From: Actinomucor elegans
Lineage: Eukaryota > Mucoromycota > Mucoromycetes > Mucorales > Mucoraceae
Reading direction: 5' to 3'
Length of the DNA stretch: 64,000 bases
Assembly (NCBI GenBank): GCA_026027325.1
Contig: JAMSLZ010000003.1
Span: 1,054,001-1,118,000, forward strand
In this document: in pieces, positions 12,043-24,713 of the stretch
Layout: the number at the start of each line of letters is the position of its first letter
Position numbering within the stretch: position 1 is the first letter of the stretch
Notes under the pieces: generated by a model
What the model saw: only the letters and a program-made list of their open reading frames with translations
Database searches by the model: none
Told to the model about the DNA's origin: nothing
Program-made: the position numbers and the translations under genes

Positions 12043-14604
12043 CCATCTGAAACATTGTATCTATCCTTTAGCTGGATGATACGATTTATTTCTGTATTAG
12101 CTTTGTTTTGGTTGTATAGTATAATTATTATGATATCGTATTATTCTAAGTAGAGGATCATTGATAAAGAGGACCACATCGTTAGAGAGGGAATTTTGAT
12201 ATTGAAGCTGTATATATTATTTCTCTGAGTAAGTAAGGATTCGATATGTCTATTCACTACATAAATTGCATGACTTTTGGAGCTAATCATTAAATTGTAT
12301 ATCTAATGAAGCTAAATCAGATAATAGTTCAAGTAGATGAAGTTGTTTTTTTTGAACATTTACTAGTCATCATATGAAACATTAGGTTAGAACCAACTGA
12401 AGAGTGTAAAGCTGTTAAAATGTGCCAATACCTTTATATATATCAAAGCGCTATGTATCCAAATATTCGACCATCTGTAACCCTAATGGCTCTAGATATA
12501 TGCATACAGTATAGAAAGAATATATAGTACGTATGAAACGCTAAAGGCCAATATCATGCATATATTTATGAAATTATTGTTAATTATATGCATCTGATGT
12601 AGTTCTCAATTTCATAATGAAAAGGATCATTATATTCAATCAAACATTGCGTAAAGTCTAAAAGACATTGGTCTTTGCAAAATTGAGCTACTACATTAGA
12701 AACAGCAACACACAGGGTCAAAAGAACGAATAAACATTTGGTATACATATTAATCCTATAAATTATTATATGATTGGAAAACCTATAAGCGCGTTATCGA
12801 GGTCATTTGGAAATGAATTTTACCTGATACAAGACTAGCAGTATAATTTTTGTTAAAAAGTGCTGAAAGTAACTATGACCCTGTTTAAATATACAAGACA
12901 TGCTTTAAGAGCTCCAGCTCTAAACCTACTTTAAGAATGTCCAAAGCTAACTGCATTTGCATGTTATATAAAACGCCAACCAACTTCATCTGACAAGCCA
13001 TACCATCTTGAGAATAGTAATTTCTGCTATACAATAAATAAACATTGACAAGTTCCTAACTATATTCTAAATAGTTTCAATTCAATATTTATAACGCAAT
13101 TGCAAACAAAAAAAAAGGTATTATAGAGAAAGTACGGCAGGTGCCCAGCTACTACAAAAAAGGTATATGTGAAAGTATAGTGAGATACGACAGACAAGCA
13201 TTACCATATATTGCAGGTTTCAAATTTACTTGCAATTCACATATATGCGCATTAGACATCATTGCTAAGGCCTGTCAAACATAGTATACAGTATGTAACT
13301 CAGCCAGTCAACGTATTCATAGAGAAGCAAGTCGATGTAGTAGATTATCGCTCTTGACAAATTGAAAACATGTACATCTATCTATATGAATGATTGCTTT
13401 GTTATTTATGAAAAACGTATGTGCAAGGAGTAGTCCTAATCATTCGATAGTTGAGGTACACAATGTAATATATTTTCCATTAAAAGCTCAAGTTGAAATA
13501 TGGGTTCAATTTAGAACATATAAAAGTAATCCCTTTGTGGATAATATTAGTACTGATGTCGACTTATTGCGTATATGTTAGCCTTTATCGCATACCCATC
13601 ACTGAATTATATGCCATTCGGCCTCTCAGAGTCCATATTATATATATACAAAACCTGATTACCTAATTGAATTAATGAATGTTTCAAACGCAAATGTTCT
13701 TTTATTAGAAGCATTTCTTCGCACAGCGAGGTCTAGCATATTGCTTATTCCTTTTTCGGTTGCTTAATAGAGTGTCAAAGCACTTCAAATCTTAAAAATT
13801 TTTATAGACAAGTCACTGTCATATACTACTACTGTTTTCCAGATAAACCAGCTTTACTGGCTAGACATTTCTTACAGTAATACCTCTTGTAATCTTCTGA
13901 TAAAATATTCTATTAAAAAACGTCACAAAAAGAACGTTCCAAATATGCCTTAATCATAGTCTTCTGCACACCGTTCTAGAGATGTGTTTTGCTTTTTACA
14001 CTATTATTTCGCAATGGTCGGAGGTCTCCATAGTCATTATGGGCACTGATGATTTGTTGAATGTTCTATAATATTCTAGCAAAATTATTATTGAACAAAA
14101 GTATCAAAATACTTTTAACTAAAGATTACATCTATTGACATGTATATATTTCATGCCACCTATAGGCTCTATAGGTTTACTTATCTTGTCCAATTCTGTT
14201 TAAATGATGTATCTGAGGGGCCACACCTGTTTAAAACAAATTGTTGTAACTATTAGTTCCTCTGTTTGGCAGAAACACAATAACTATCTTGTTTTGCTAA
14301 TGATTACTCGTGAATTATTTGTATTTTAAACAGTAGCTAGCTCAGGATTGTATCTGACAAACTTTTAGCTTCACTTTAATGCAGTGAATAACTTAATCAA
14401 AATTAATAAAATGTATTTTTTTTTAAAGAAATAGCGCTTACATTTTTTTAGAAAAAAATAAAGAAATCATTACAAATTACAATATATTGGAGTTAATAAA
14501 GAAGATAAAGCATAGATAGTTACTATAGAGTTCACACTATAGTACTTTGGATTCATGAGATACACGCTAATGTGTAACAAAATAACATAATAACCATAAT
14601 AATT

Positions 14605-16089
14605 TTATCTCTTGCTGGTCAAGGATCTTCGACTGCTTTGAGATTCATGGATAGAAGAGTTGCAAAAATTAGTTTCGGAGGATGATTGATCATCGGTCTT
14701 TTCTGGAGTAGTGGTTGCTGGTGGTGATAGTTTAGCGTCATGGTTGGTGTAAGGAGGGACGGAAGCTTTCATATCCTCAATTTGATAATCGATATTTGTG
14801 AAACGATACAGGTTTCCTGCAGCGGAAATATCAATTTCTTCAGCATGAAGATTGCGTAACCTGGAGTCTGGATCATCATTACTATTGTGTCTTTGATAAG
14901 CTGAGTGCTCCGGATTGGAAATTCCGTGGTGAGTGGAATATACACCAGTATCTTTCATGCGTTTACCAGGTGTATGAGAAGTTACCTATCACCTTGAATA
15001 AGCAAATAAACATACTTGTTTTCCATTAAATACATACCCAATGGATTGTAATGACATTAATAGTGACATCTACAGTACAGCATGTTAAACACACAAGACC
15101 TCTTTCTCTGCCGTGAAACATGACCAGTGCGAATACATTAGCAAAAGATGCCACTAAACATACTACCGAAGCAACCAGTGTACGTAATGCAACCTCATTT
15201 AATCGTGAGTCTTTCCATCCGGTCTTATTTCCGGAACCAAGCTTCAATAAGGGTCGAACGAAAAAGACTGTCATATAGAAATTGATCAACTAGAGTGTAA
15301 ATTGATGATTAGCTCTGAGGCTGAAAGAGTTATGTTTATGGTTTACATACAAAATCATAGACCTATAGAGTTATATTACATTAATATTAAACTATTACAT
15401 GCATCAGTTAAAAAAGATCTTTACCAAAAGTGGAAGGGAGGCGATAGCCTGTAATCCGATAATACAGATGCCTGTTTCTTCGATTTCAGCCGTATGGAAA
15501 ACCAACTAAAAACCAATAAGTTTATATATAAAACTAAGCACAATCATAGATAAATACCATTAATGTACAAATGGCAATATATGGTAGCATTAGGCAAACA
15601 TGAAAACGATAAGACTTTGATTTCCATCTTGTCTGACGGATAGATGACACGACATAGACTTTCTCAATTAGCCTATAGTTAAACAGTCAGAACTTTGTTG
15701 ATTTTTGCAATGTATATCGGTTTTACCAAGCATAGATGGTGATTTTGGTACTAGAGTAGAATATATCACAAACCATAATGGATAAAAAGCAAGAAGTATA
15801 GTTTTCTAATAGCGGTAATAATAAGCTCTTGTACCAGCCGTGTTGAGTGCATAAACTTACTATTATTTGTAGTGACAAGAAGCATACTAGATGCCGTAAA
15901 AGACCAAGAAAAGACGTATAGTGCCAAAATCAACCATCTTGAATAAGTGAGATATCTGAAATGGACATTATATGTCTTGATACCGAAAAGAGTGGACAGT
16001 AACGAAAATGAGAATAGCGAAACAAGTTTAGCTGCGATTTCAGGTCCGTCTGGCTGAGAAGATGGTAAAGGATATTGTGAAGTATCCAT
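14605..16089 (-). CDS. Seven-transmembrane receptor-like protein
   Basis: Likely plasma-membrane 7TM protein, possibly a G-protein-coupled receptor, ligand unknown. Exons on the minus strand: 15861-16089, 15727-15805, 15558-15672, 15425-15505, 15351-15362, 15038-15289, 14605-14985; they join in frame to 382 aa. Exon 5 is only 12 nt (Val-Tyr-Asp-Phe). Hydrophobic helices lie in order at about residues 20-40, 50-72, 80-105 (ending in a YAWLIEKVY segment where GPCRs carry their DRY-like motif), 125-145, 150-185, 210-235 and 240-262. A hydrophilic tail of about 125 residues rich in Ser, His and Asn follows, with many potential phosphosites. I do not recognise a named receptor class. The start at 16089 fits because upstream sequence has no matching frame. 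The 7TM topology is well supported; GPCR function is inference. Confidence 0.7.
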
Positions 16090-16204
16090 TTTCTGTGGAA
16101 AAAAAAAAGAAAAGAAAACAATACCCATCAGATGTCAAAACAGCCTTCTTATTTTTGGGTTTGTCCACTTGTATTTCTGTTTTATTTTTCTCCTTTTGAT
16201 ACAC

Positions 16205-16224
16205 AAAAAAGGCGCGTCTTTTTA
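16205..16224. promoter_or_regulatory. A-rich/GCGCG/T-rich promoter element
   Basis: The sequence AAAAAAGGCGCGTCTTTTT lies about 120 nt before the ATG of the 7TM gene. Similar elements occur before TBCD (36670-36687) and before the second kinesin (30314-30332). Function is inferred from recurrence only. Confidence 0.35.
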
Positions 16225-16836
16225 TGTATTCCAAATATCTGGAAGTTTGTATATACCTATCATTAAAATCACTGTAGCAGAAACATCCGTTTACACGCGC
16301 AAAAGGAAGCTTCACTACATAATAATATCGCTTTTTATGCGTTGTATCTTGAGACTAAAACCAAATGGCCTCATCTTTTTCTTTTGGATGATCAAGGAGT
16401 TTATTATTTGTTATGATTAGAAACATCACGATGAAGGTAGGTGCGTGGTTACACTGACGCCCCTTTGATGAACAATAATGAAAGCACTTCAGTGTATTCT
16501 CCTTTGATACATCATCCCATTACCAAAGTGGTGCTTATCTTCCCCGTTTTTCAATAACCAAATCTGTACTTTTTGTACGCTTTCGCGTATTATATTGCGT
16601 ATAAATATACCAAAAAGTTTCAATAGAACTATAACGCTTCACTCCTTACGGTATAGAGCGGGTGACACGGCAAGTATTGAACTTGCATCAATCTAATAGA
16701 GAAGAATTGATTTATGCTCGGTCATTACATATCCGCGCTCGAATATCATACTATGCCTTTGAAGACATTTTCTATCTATCAGCCGCTGGAAAGAGTGCGC
16801 TTGTTTCTGTATTTTCCTTAGAAACCATAAATATTG

Positions 16837-17085
16837 CAACTCATTGCAAACATAATTTACTAATGAGATGCGATATTTGACTGAGATCGGAAGGAAGATC
16901 CATCCATCAATAGGTTAAATATACACGAAAAGTGGAGTTTACTTCGTATAATTGTTGTACAGTCATTGCATTCAAACTTTTTTTTTATTATTATTAAATG
17001 AAATAGTTCATTCTGGAAATGACCAATTAACCTGATGCCACATCTAATCGGGATCGGATGGATCTACAAATCTATCGATCTGGAT
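16837..17085 (+). repeat. Dispersed box repeat, best forward pair
   Basis: First copy at 16837-16905: AACTCATTGCAAACATAA, ACTAATGAGATGCGATATTT, GACTGAGATCGG. Second copy at 16991-17085: TAGTTCATTCTGGAAATGA, CCTGATGCCACATCTAATC, GGGATCGGATGG, AAATCTATCGATCTGG. The two are about 150 nt apart and in the same orientation. Confidence 0.7.
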
Positions 17086-17958
17086 AGTATGGAAATGCAT
17101 TTGTTTTAAATTTTTAGCTTCTTATTGGAAAGTACGCGAGTTATGGGTGCATTAAAAAAAAACGACTTTTCTCGACATAACCACTGTTTTTATAAGAGTA
17201 GTAATATATTATTTATACCATTGGGTGCATAAACTACATTAGTATACTATTTGAGGTTCTGTACATTTATATTATTCTAATGTTAATTAAGGTTATTTGA
17301 ACTCGAAAAATCGATCGGGTGGTGATAGTAGTAATAATAGTTAATTAATGAATTGCCGCCAGCAAATGAGAGGATTAAAGATTGCAGCTGATGATGAATG
17401 GTAAATATGTCCAATTATACGGAAAGTACATTAATAAGATTTCTATAAAACCAAACGGCAAATCGAATGGCATAAAGGAGATATTATATATATGTGTGTA
17501 TTAGTATATATAGAGGATTTGAATAGAAGAATATTTCTTTCTTCACTTTCTGCATATCAAAGTTGATTCTTGCCTGATATTTGGTGACGATACGATCCAT
17601 GTTAACGGTTTAAAAGGCAGACCAGATATTTTTTGGTCCCAGACATGACATACGAGTTGTGAATAGTAGCTAGTACCAGACTTTGTCTTTATGTAGTTTT
17701 CGTTTGATTTGATAGCCCTTATTTCCTTCTTTATAGTATGCGGAAAGGGGGATTTAGCATAGTACCGTTTATAAAACTACTTTATTAGCATCATGCTGCC
17801 ACATCTTTGTTCACACTATATGTCATTATATAAACTTTCAAAAAATGCGATCTGATTATAACATGAAAATACTATCATCGAAAAGGGCTCGACATTATAA
17901 AAAAAATTTTTTTTTTTACTGTACATGTTCATAGAACTTTATTAAGATATAGAGTTAT

Positions 17959-19006
17959 TTAATGGATAGGTTTGGCTTGCATATTAGGCATACCGGCCTT
18001 TTCAGCCATTGAAATCAAATTGGCAAGAGGCTTGTGGAGAGATTCAGGAAGGGTTGCTTTGTATTCTTCAGTATTCATGTATTCCAAACCATGTTGAAGG
18101 ATACAAGAAGCACGATAGTGACCGCCCTCGATGGTACCCATTGAAGCATGAAGGGTAGCACGCTTTTGGGAAGAAACGTACGAGGCACGATGTAAGATAT
18201 TATTGTCATAAAAGACAGTTTGTCCAGGCTTCAATTCCACCTTTAATTGACCGGGCATTTTGTTACTCTTGGGGTCGTTGATGGTAATATCTCTCTCGGC
18301 CTCGGTTCTGACACGGCGATGAGAGTTGGGAACGACGTAAAGACAGGCATCATCATAAAGAGCACTGTTTCAAAAATTATTAGAAGATAACCGAGCAAAA
18401 AGTATCTTATGACTTACGTATTCCATTGTGTACCATAATGAGGGATTTTGAGTTTCTCATTCTCTTCTTCTTCCGAGGCTTCGGCCTTGACGGCATCACG
18501 ATGCCAAGTCAAATCAAAATCAGAGTCTTGAGGGTTAATCAAAAGGTTGAACAATTCTGTAAAGAAGAATGTATATTAGTTATCGGTTCAAATACAAATC
18601 AATTTTCACTTACCAAGTTGGAGATCATCATGTTTTGTGTGGATTAATTGCTGAACAGCCTCTAATAATTTGGGAGAACCGAGCCACTCAGCGAAAACCT
18701 TTTCCTTGAGATCAGGATGTGTCATATGTTGAACACCCCAAACATCGGTACCTTCAGTCCAAGGAGGGAACTGCGTACCAACAAGACGTCTATATAGTAT
18801 TACGTTAATATAAGCTTTGAGGTTATTCAGGGTTCTTTGACGTTGTACCTGTATTTCCAATCACCCTTTCTGGCGCGATCAACGACGCGATCACAAGCTT
18901 CACGAAGACGCGTGAACATTTCTTCAGGGATCAAGTTATCAACGATAACAAAGCCGTTTTCCTTGATGGCTTGATCAATAGGGACGTTGTTGATATCAGT
19001 AAGCAT
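17959..19006 (-). CDS. Phytanoyl-CoA dioxygenase (PhyH) family protein
   Basis: Fe(II)/2-oxoglutarate-dependent oxygenase. Minus-strand exons 18849-19006, 18614-18789, 18418-18556, 17959-18364 give 292 aa, typical for the PhyH family. The double-stranded beta-helix iron triad is visible: the H-x-D motif in WHRD (H130, D132) and the distal His in NNILHRAS (H216), with the following KR as the likely 2-oxoglutarate anchor. Start residues MLTDINNVP and an early FVIVDNLIPEE match the usual N-terminal turn of PhyH enzymes. No signal peptide; the C-terminus KPIH is not a peroxisomal targeting tripeptide, so a cytosolic enzyme is more likely than true phytanoyl-CoA oxidation. Substrate is not predictable. 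The gene ends close to an A8T11 palindrome-like run. Confidence 0.87.
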
Positions 19007-19928
19007 ATTTGAATAGAAAAAGTAAAAAAAAGAGGTATTTGTTTAAACAGGGTCCTTTGATTTTGCCCTTATTTTATACTCAATTCCCTAAGCTCCGATA
19101 TGAAAGGGCATTCACACGCTAAGGGTTCCCCAGGGTTCCCGCCTTTACAGTTCGGAGAAACGTTTAAAGAGTACCAATGGATGAATCAAGTTGCTTTGTA
19201 TCACACCTAGATGTTTATATAATCATTGTTCAAAAGTGTCATCCTTCCCTGACAGAACTATGATGATCGAATCGCTAATTGAATTGAAGACTTATTTGCA
19301 GCTTAAAACCAGTATTCTTTCTCGCAGCTGCTGCAAATATTCAATCAAAATCCGTCGATATATTCTATGCTTATAAATCAATAGTTGGCCCGAGGATGCA
19401 ATCTGATAGGTTTTTCAGTTCTGTAATAAAAGAAACACCTGCTACTATCAATGGTACGATAAATATAGGTATGACAATGGATAACATTATATCCGTGTGG
19501 GGTAGAATAGTGACGGGAAGCGTTTTGAAGAGGCGAATGGTAGACTGAGCCTGGAACCAAAACCCTATGCTATTTTCCGCGGAAACGGAGCAGTATATCT
19601 TGTAATAAGCTTCAAGACACTTAACGAAACAATCATGAAGAATTGTATGTCAGTTGAGTATAAAACGCGCAAATGAAAGGAAATCAGCTGGATTTATATG
19701 GATCTGTTATCAGATTTTGAGTTTCTACAGTTAGTCGCAGTAACAAACCCTGAATAAGTTGACGTAAACGCGCCTCGTTGGTCCAAATGAAGCTGTACTA
19801 CATTCAGCGTTTAATCTCGCGTGACTGTACATGAACACCGCGCCCATTTGCGCCTCACCTTACTTGTAAACGCTCTTTACACAAGTACTAAATAAGTTTG
19901 CTACACAACTCAGCATAAACTAAAGAAA
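19007..19928. other. Intergenic region between dioxygenase and metacaspase
   Basis: Divergent promoter region of the dioxygenase (-) and metacaspase (+) genes. No gene is supported. A TATAAA lies at about 19659-19664 and GC-rich patches lie at 19769-19774 and 19838-19854. Confidence 0.5.
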
Positions 19929-21918
19929 ATGACTTATCCTGGAGCTTATGGTACTCATGGCTATGGCCAACCACCTCAAAACCAACAGCAACAATATGGC
20001 AATTATCCTCCTCCACCTCAACAGCAGCAGCAATATGGAAATTATCCTCCTCCACCTCAACAACAATATGGCAACTACCCACCACCAGCTCAACAGTATG
20101 GAAACTATCCTCCTCCTCCCGGACAGCAAAGTGGTTTCCCTCAACCTGGTGGATATTCTCCTGCACCCTCTCAACAGCCACCTTCTCAGTTCGGCTTCCC
20201 TTCGCCTCAACAGCAACAGTATCCTCCTCCTCCTCCTCCATCAAACTATGGAAACTACCCACCTCCTTCTAGTGACACTGTAAGTTTTCTTTTAAAATCT
20301 ACTGGCATTGGTCGTATATATAACCCATTTATACAACATAGTATAACCATAATCGCCACCAAGATGGTCAAATCCAACCACCTGCTTATCAAGGTTCGAC
20401 TCATAGTATGTCACTGATTTAATACTAACTTATCTACTCTATTCCTATAGGACCAGATCCTATTTTCAGCCCTAATGATCCTACATTGAGCCAGGCTAAT
20501 TACCCTCAACCTCCCCAATCATCCCATAATCAAGGGCCTAACCCAGGTATATCTCGTTTTATCAGTCCCTATCTGAATCTTGCCAAACTAATCCCTGTAT
20601 GTTATAGTACCTTATGGCCAACAACAAACCACTGCTGGTGCCAGCAACTTTGTCATGCATGTAAACCCAACCATGAAGAACGAAGCTCCTCCCAACTTTC
20701 AGCTTTCTAACTGTAAGTTAACTCCTTCGAGTCAATTTATCGGTATATCACTAACCTTGTTGGGAATTAGGTCAAGGAAGAAAAAGAGCTTTGTTGATTG
20801 GTATCAATTATATTGGGTCCAAAAACGCACTGAATGGGTGTATTAACGACGTCAAGAATGTTAAGCAGTTCTTAACTACGCTTTTCAATTTTAAAGAGGT
20901 ACGTAAAAGTATTCTATATCAAACAAAGTATATGTATTGATCAGTTTGGAATAGGAGGATATGGTTATCTTGACAGATGATCAAAGTGATCCCAAGTTCA
21001 TTCCTACAAAGCAAAATATCTTGAGCGCAATGCAATGGTTAGTCAATGGCGCTAGAGCTAATGATTCGTAAGTGTATAAATGCAATTCTTTAAATACTTC
21101 ATTAGAAAACTAACGCACTGTATTGTTGTTTAAAAGCTTCTTCTTCCATTTCAGTGGACATGGTGGTAGAGTCAAGGATTCCAACAGTGATGAAGATGAT
21201 GGATACGATGAAACTATTTATCCTGTCGATCATGATAGATATCAGGGTGATTCTGGTCAAATTGTCGACGATGTAAGTGAGGCATATTTTTGCGTTGAAC
21301 GTTATATCTCTAACTAAAGCGGATTGGCACATAGGAAATGCATGAGATTATGGTCCGTCCTTTACCTAGAGGCGCTCGTCTGACATGTATCTTTGATTCT
21401 TGTCACTCAGGTACTGCTCTTGATTTACCTTATGTCTATTCCACTCAAGGTACTGTCAAGGAAGACAATCCTTTCAAGGATGCTGGTTCAGGATTGTTGA
21501 GTGCTGGTCTTGCTTATGCTTCAGGTAACAAGTCTGGTGCGCTCTCTTCTCTTATGGGCCTTGGAAAGAACTTGATGAGCAAGAAGAGTGTAGATGCTCG
21601 TGTTAAAAAGTTCAAGAGCTCAGAATCAGATGTCATTATGTTTTCTGGATGTAAAGACAACCAAACTTCTGCTGACGCTATGGAAAATGGTGCTTCAACT
21701 GGTGCCATGTCTTACGCTTTCACCAGTAAGTGTTGCATATAACCCAATTCATTGTATCAATACTAATTCTTATCATAGCTGTGTTGCGCCAAAACCAACA
21801 ATTGACTTATCTTCAATTGCTTAATTCTGTACGTGATATCTTGAAATCAAAGTATTCTCAGCGTCCCCAACTATCTGCCTCTCATCCTATCGATGTCAAT
21901 TTGATGTTTATCATCTAA
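19929..21918 (+). CDS. MCA1: Metacaspase (type I, C14 cysteine protease)
   Basis: Caspase-like Arg/Lys-specific protease linked in fungi to stress response, protein aggregate clearance and cell death. Exons 19929-20279, 20342-20393, 20451-20546, 20608-20712, 20771-20898, 20955-21067, 21137-21272, 21335-21725, 21779-21918 give 503 aa. Residues 1-117 are a Gln/Tyr/Pro-rich prodomain with repeated QQYGNYPPP units, the prion-like type seen in yeast Mca1. The p20 domain begins at about 205 with [12 protein letters not shown]. The catalytic dyad is His290 in HFSGHGG and Cys350 in DSCHSG; the acidic substrate pocket [12 protein letters not shown] lies between them. The C-terminal p10 part carries [12 protein letters not shown]. 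All catalytic features are intact, so an active enzyme is expected. Splice joints were chosen to keep the frame and match the family. Confidence 0.95.
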
Positions 21919-22591
21919 TCTTTCTATTGACTAAACATTTTTTGAATATAAACAATGTTGTAATAAAGTATACATCAAAACTTCACGTTGGTACCGTTCG
22001 ATATGCGATTAGATAATGTGTATACTTTATTAATACATTACTTTGTATCAAAGTGCATATTTGTATTATGAACAAGCTTGCATTAACCTAGCTGTGCTTT
22101 TTCCAATTTGAACAAAAACGTGTGTAGATTAGCAATGAACCGAGATAAAGCTCTCATATCCGGGAAATATATAGAACATAGCACAGCCTTCCAAATGGTA
22201 CGTCTTTTCAAGTTCACCTGTTCTCTAAGACCATGGTAGCATCGTACATTAACTACTGAAGCCCCCCCCCCCAAAAAAAAACAAAAACTTCTATAGAAGG
22301 CTGACTTTTCAGAGTTGAGACGCAATGTCTAATCCGACAATACACAACTTACTCACTAGTTGATATTTTATCTTCACGCTGATCAAGTATAACATCCGAT
22401 CATGTCCTAAGATTGACGCGTTGGTAATAGCTTTCCTCAGGTGGCTGCTTTTGTTTTTTAGTGCTTATTGTTTTATTATATGAAAGAACAAAAAAAAAGT
22501 AATATCGACGGGAAATACTCGCTATTAAGTTGATGTGTATGTGGTTTGAATATGAATTGATCGTCTATTGAAGGGCTGTCTGTAAGCTTCT
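21919..22591. other. Intergenic region between metacaspase and RPC19
   Basis: The two flanking genes converge here. No gene is supported. The stretch has a C9 followed by A9 run at about 22262-22279 and otherwise featureless AT-rich DNA. Confidence 0.5.
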
Positions 22592-23247
22592 TTATGCAAT
22601 TTCTTCAAATTCGACATATTCTTTCTTGGCCAAATCTGCTGCATATGCTTCACGAACGTGAGCAACTAAATCATACAAGTCGCTAAGCCCTGTCTTTAAC
22701 GCGTCTAGTGCAGTTGTTTTATCTATAAATTGCATTAGAGTCGTTGGCTTTTCTATTTCCTCGGTTTTCTCTGTTTAATGAAATTACCTGTAGTTTGGAT
22801 ACGGACGTTCATCTTGGCTTCTGAAGGGTGAGGGATAGAATAACCACAGAAATCAACTTGGGGACTATCAAGAAAGAATATTTGTCAATGTCAAAAGCTT
22901 ACAAAGATCATTCTATTTCTCACTTTTTGTTTACAACATGTCTCAGTGCATTACCGAGAGTGTGATCTTCTTCTTTGAAACAAAATGTCATGGCAGTGGG
23001 GTCAGCATGTGTACCAACCTAAATCGAACTAAAGCTTAATATCTTTCAGTTTATGGATTTGTGAAGAAAGGCTTACAATTTCAACTTTATCGGCACTGAC
23101 AACCAAATCAGGTTCTTCGTCCATTTCTTCGTCACTGTTTTCCTCTTCCTCTTGTTCCTCAACTTCAGAGGTCTCGTCAATGTCCATTTGCTCTTCTGTA
23201 TCAGCGGAGGCTGTGTGGTCGTCTTCTTTCTTAAGTGCTGGTGCCAT
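22592..23247 (-). CDS. RPC19: DNA-directed RNA polymerases I and III subunit Rpc19 (RPAC2)
   Basis: Shared subunit of RNA polymerases I and III; pairs with Rpc40 to form the alpha-like heterodimer that nucleates assembly. Minus-strand exons 23077-23247, 22924-23018, 22788-22864, 22592-22722 give 157 aa. An acidic N-terminal extension of about 55 residues (runs of Glu and Asp) precedes the alpha-N-like domain with the hallmark [16 protein letters not shown] and the segment [19 protein letters not shown], nearly invariant in eukaryotes. The C-terminal helix follows. Length and the acidic leader match other fungal homologues. Confidence 0.95.
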
Positions 23248-23940
23248 TGTTATATATATGTTTGGTGGAAGTATCAAATGAAAAAGTTCGAAGCTTACGA
23301 CTTTTTAGAATACAGTATTATGTGACCGCTAATTCTGTGGCTTTTTAGTCCTGGGTAATGATGGGATAGCATTATCATTGCTATACATGCTCTTTAAAGA
23401 GCTTCTTAATCTTTATAGCACTTCTGTAAATCTTCTGTAATGCGTTCTTAGCATTTTTGAATAAGATATATTGGTGCATTCTAAATCTATTGATTAAATA
23501 CTGATATGTGTGTGGTATATCAAACCATTAGGGGTTAATAACTTTATTGGCGCGGAATTATAATTAGTGTCTCTGCATTCTATTTTTCAATAGGAACCCA
23601 TAAAATTATACAAATGCTACTAACTCTACAGCAAACTGAAAACTATCTTTAGCACTTGAATATGGCATAGAAAAACATTTAAAAAAAATGTGGTGTTATA
23701 ACCGTAATGGAAAGTAAGTGCCTTTTATAAAGCCTGAGTACAATAGCGCTTCTTGTCATCTAGGGCGCGAATACTTTATATCATTGGTATTGCTCGAAAA
23801 GGAATATGATCACTTATAGCCTCACTACTTGATTGAGCTGATGAATAATTATTTCTTACTTGTCATTTTAAAACTAATATTCCAATTTTTTAAAGGCATA
23901 ACCTCAATAAACTTCAGATTAGAAAATTTGGGCCAAATAT

Positions 23941-24385
23941 ATCCTTGGCATTTTTCTTTAATGTCGTATTTAATGATCAATATATGCTTAGAATAAGATT
24001 GTATTTATTTAAACAAATATCTCGCTGAAATAGGAAGAGTACATTGTATTTTAATATTGCAATGTATTTTATTTACATTTCATATAAGTAATATAGTAGA
24101 TGTAATAATTAACAGATCTCTCAACAGGTCTTGGTACATTGTCGTATCTAAAAAATATTCATAAGGGAGTATAGGCTGCTACATCTGTTAAAATCTTCGT
24201 TTAATAACAGTAGAATTAATATACTGCATTTGGTACAATTAACTGTAATTACATACATTCAATACGGCCTTCATGTAATGATCTAAGGATTGCTCAACCG
24301 ATTTGGGTGAAATGTCCCATCTAAATATTGATCCACGCTCAAAATGAGTTGTCCCATCTGCTAGCTACTTGATCCGAATAAAATG
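23941..24385 (-). repeat. Dispersed box repeats, reverse cluster
   Basis: Minus-strand reads: 23941-23997 has TTATTCTAAGCATATATTG, then AAATACGACATTAAAG; 24112-24150 has TTTTAGATACGACAATG, then GTTGAGAGATCTG; 24281-24385 has TTTTATTCGGATCAAG, CAGATGGGACAACTC, then AGATGGGACATTTCACCC and AAATCGGTTGAG, probably two adjacent boxes. Spacings are about 130-180 nt. Confidence 0.6.
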
Positions 24386-24713
24386 ACTTTATTATATTAA
24401 GTGTCAATTGTTGGTTTGGAATCTTCATTTGCTTAATGACCAAAATAGTATTATAATACAAGGTTTAATTGGGTAATGATAGTATGATCAACCCAAGAGC
24501 AAATTGTACATCGACGATCCATCAAACCCGACAAATAGGAATAGTAAGCAAGGTAGAGCAAGTCTGATTATGCATGTATAATATTATAAGGTCATTTATT
24601 CAAAGGGTCAGCTTAGCACGTCGTCGCCATTAAAATACAGTGTACATTAGATAAACAATAAATAGTAATAGTAAACAAAAGAAGAAAAGGATCTTTCTTT
24701 AAATTAAGGTAAT

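Larger units (their letters stand above)
10547..14604. other. 4-kb gene-free region
   Basis: No gene is supported on either strand; the longest open frames are under 110 codons and show no recognisable domain. The stretch is AT-rich with a (TA)n run at about 12018-12042 and box-repeat copies at 10797-10850, 10958-10998 and 11740-11800. The rest has no structure I can name. It could hold untranslated RNAs, which cannot be judged from sequence alone. Confidence 0.55.
16090..17958. other. Intergenic region between 7TM gene and dioxygenase gene
   Basis: No gene is supported. It holds the A-rich/GCGCG/T-rich element at 16205-16224 near the 7TM start, the best pair of box repeats at 16837-17085, and an A8T11 run at 17899-17917 just beyond the dioxygenase stop codon. 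Confidence 0.55.

Noticed and set aside
16662..16740. tRNA-like T-arm (GCAAG-TTCAATA-CTTGC on the minus strand)
   Set aside because: The T-stem and loop look good, but no acceptor pairing, D-arm or anticodon arm of proper size can be formed around it. Could be chance or a decayed tRNA fragment.
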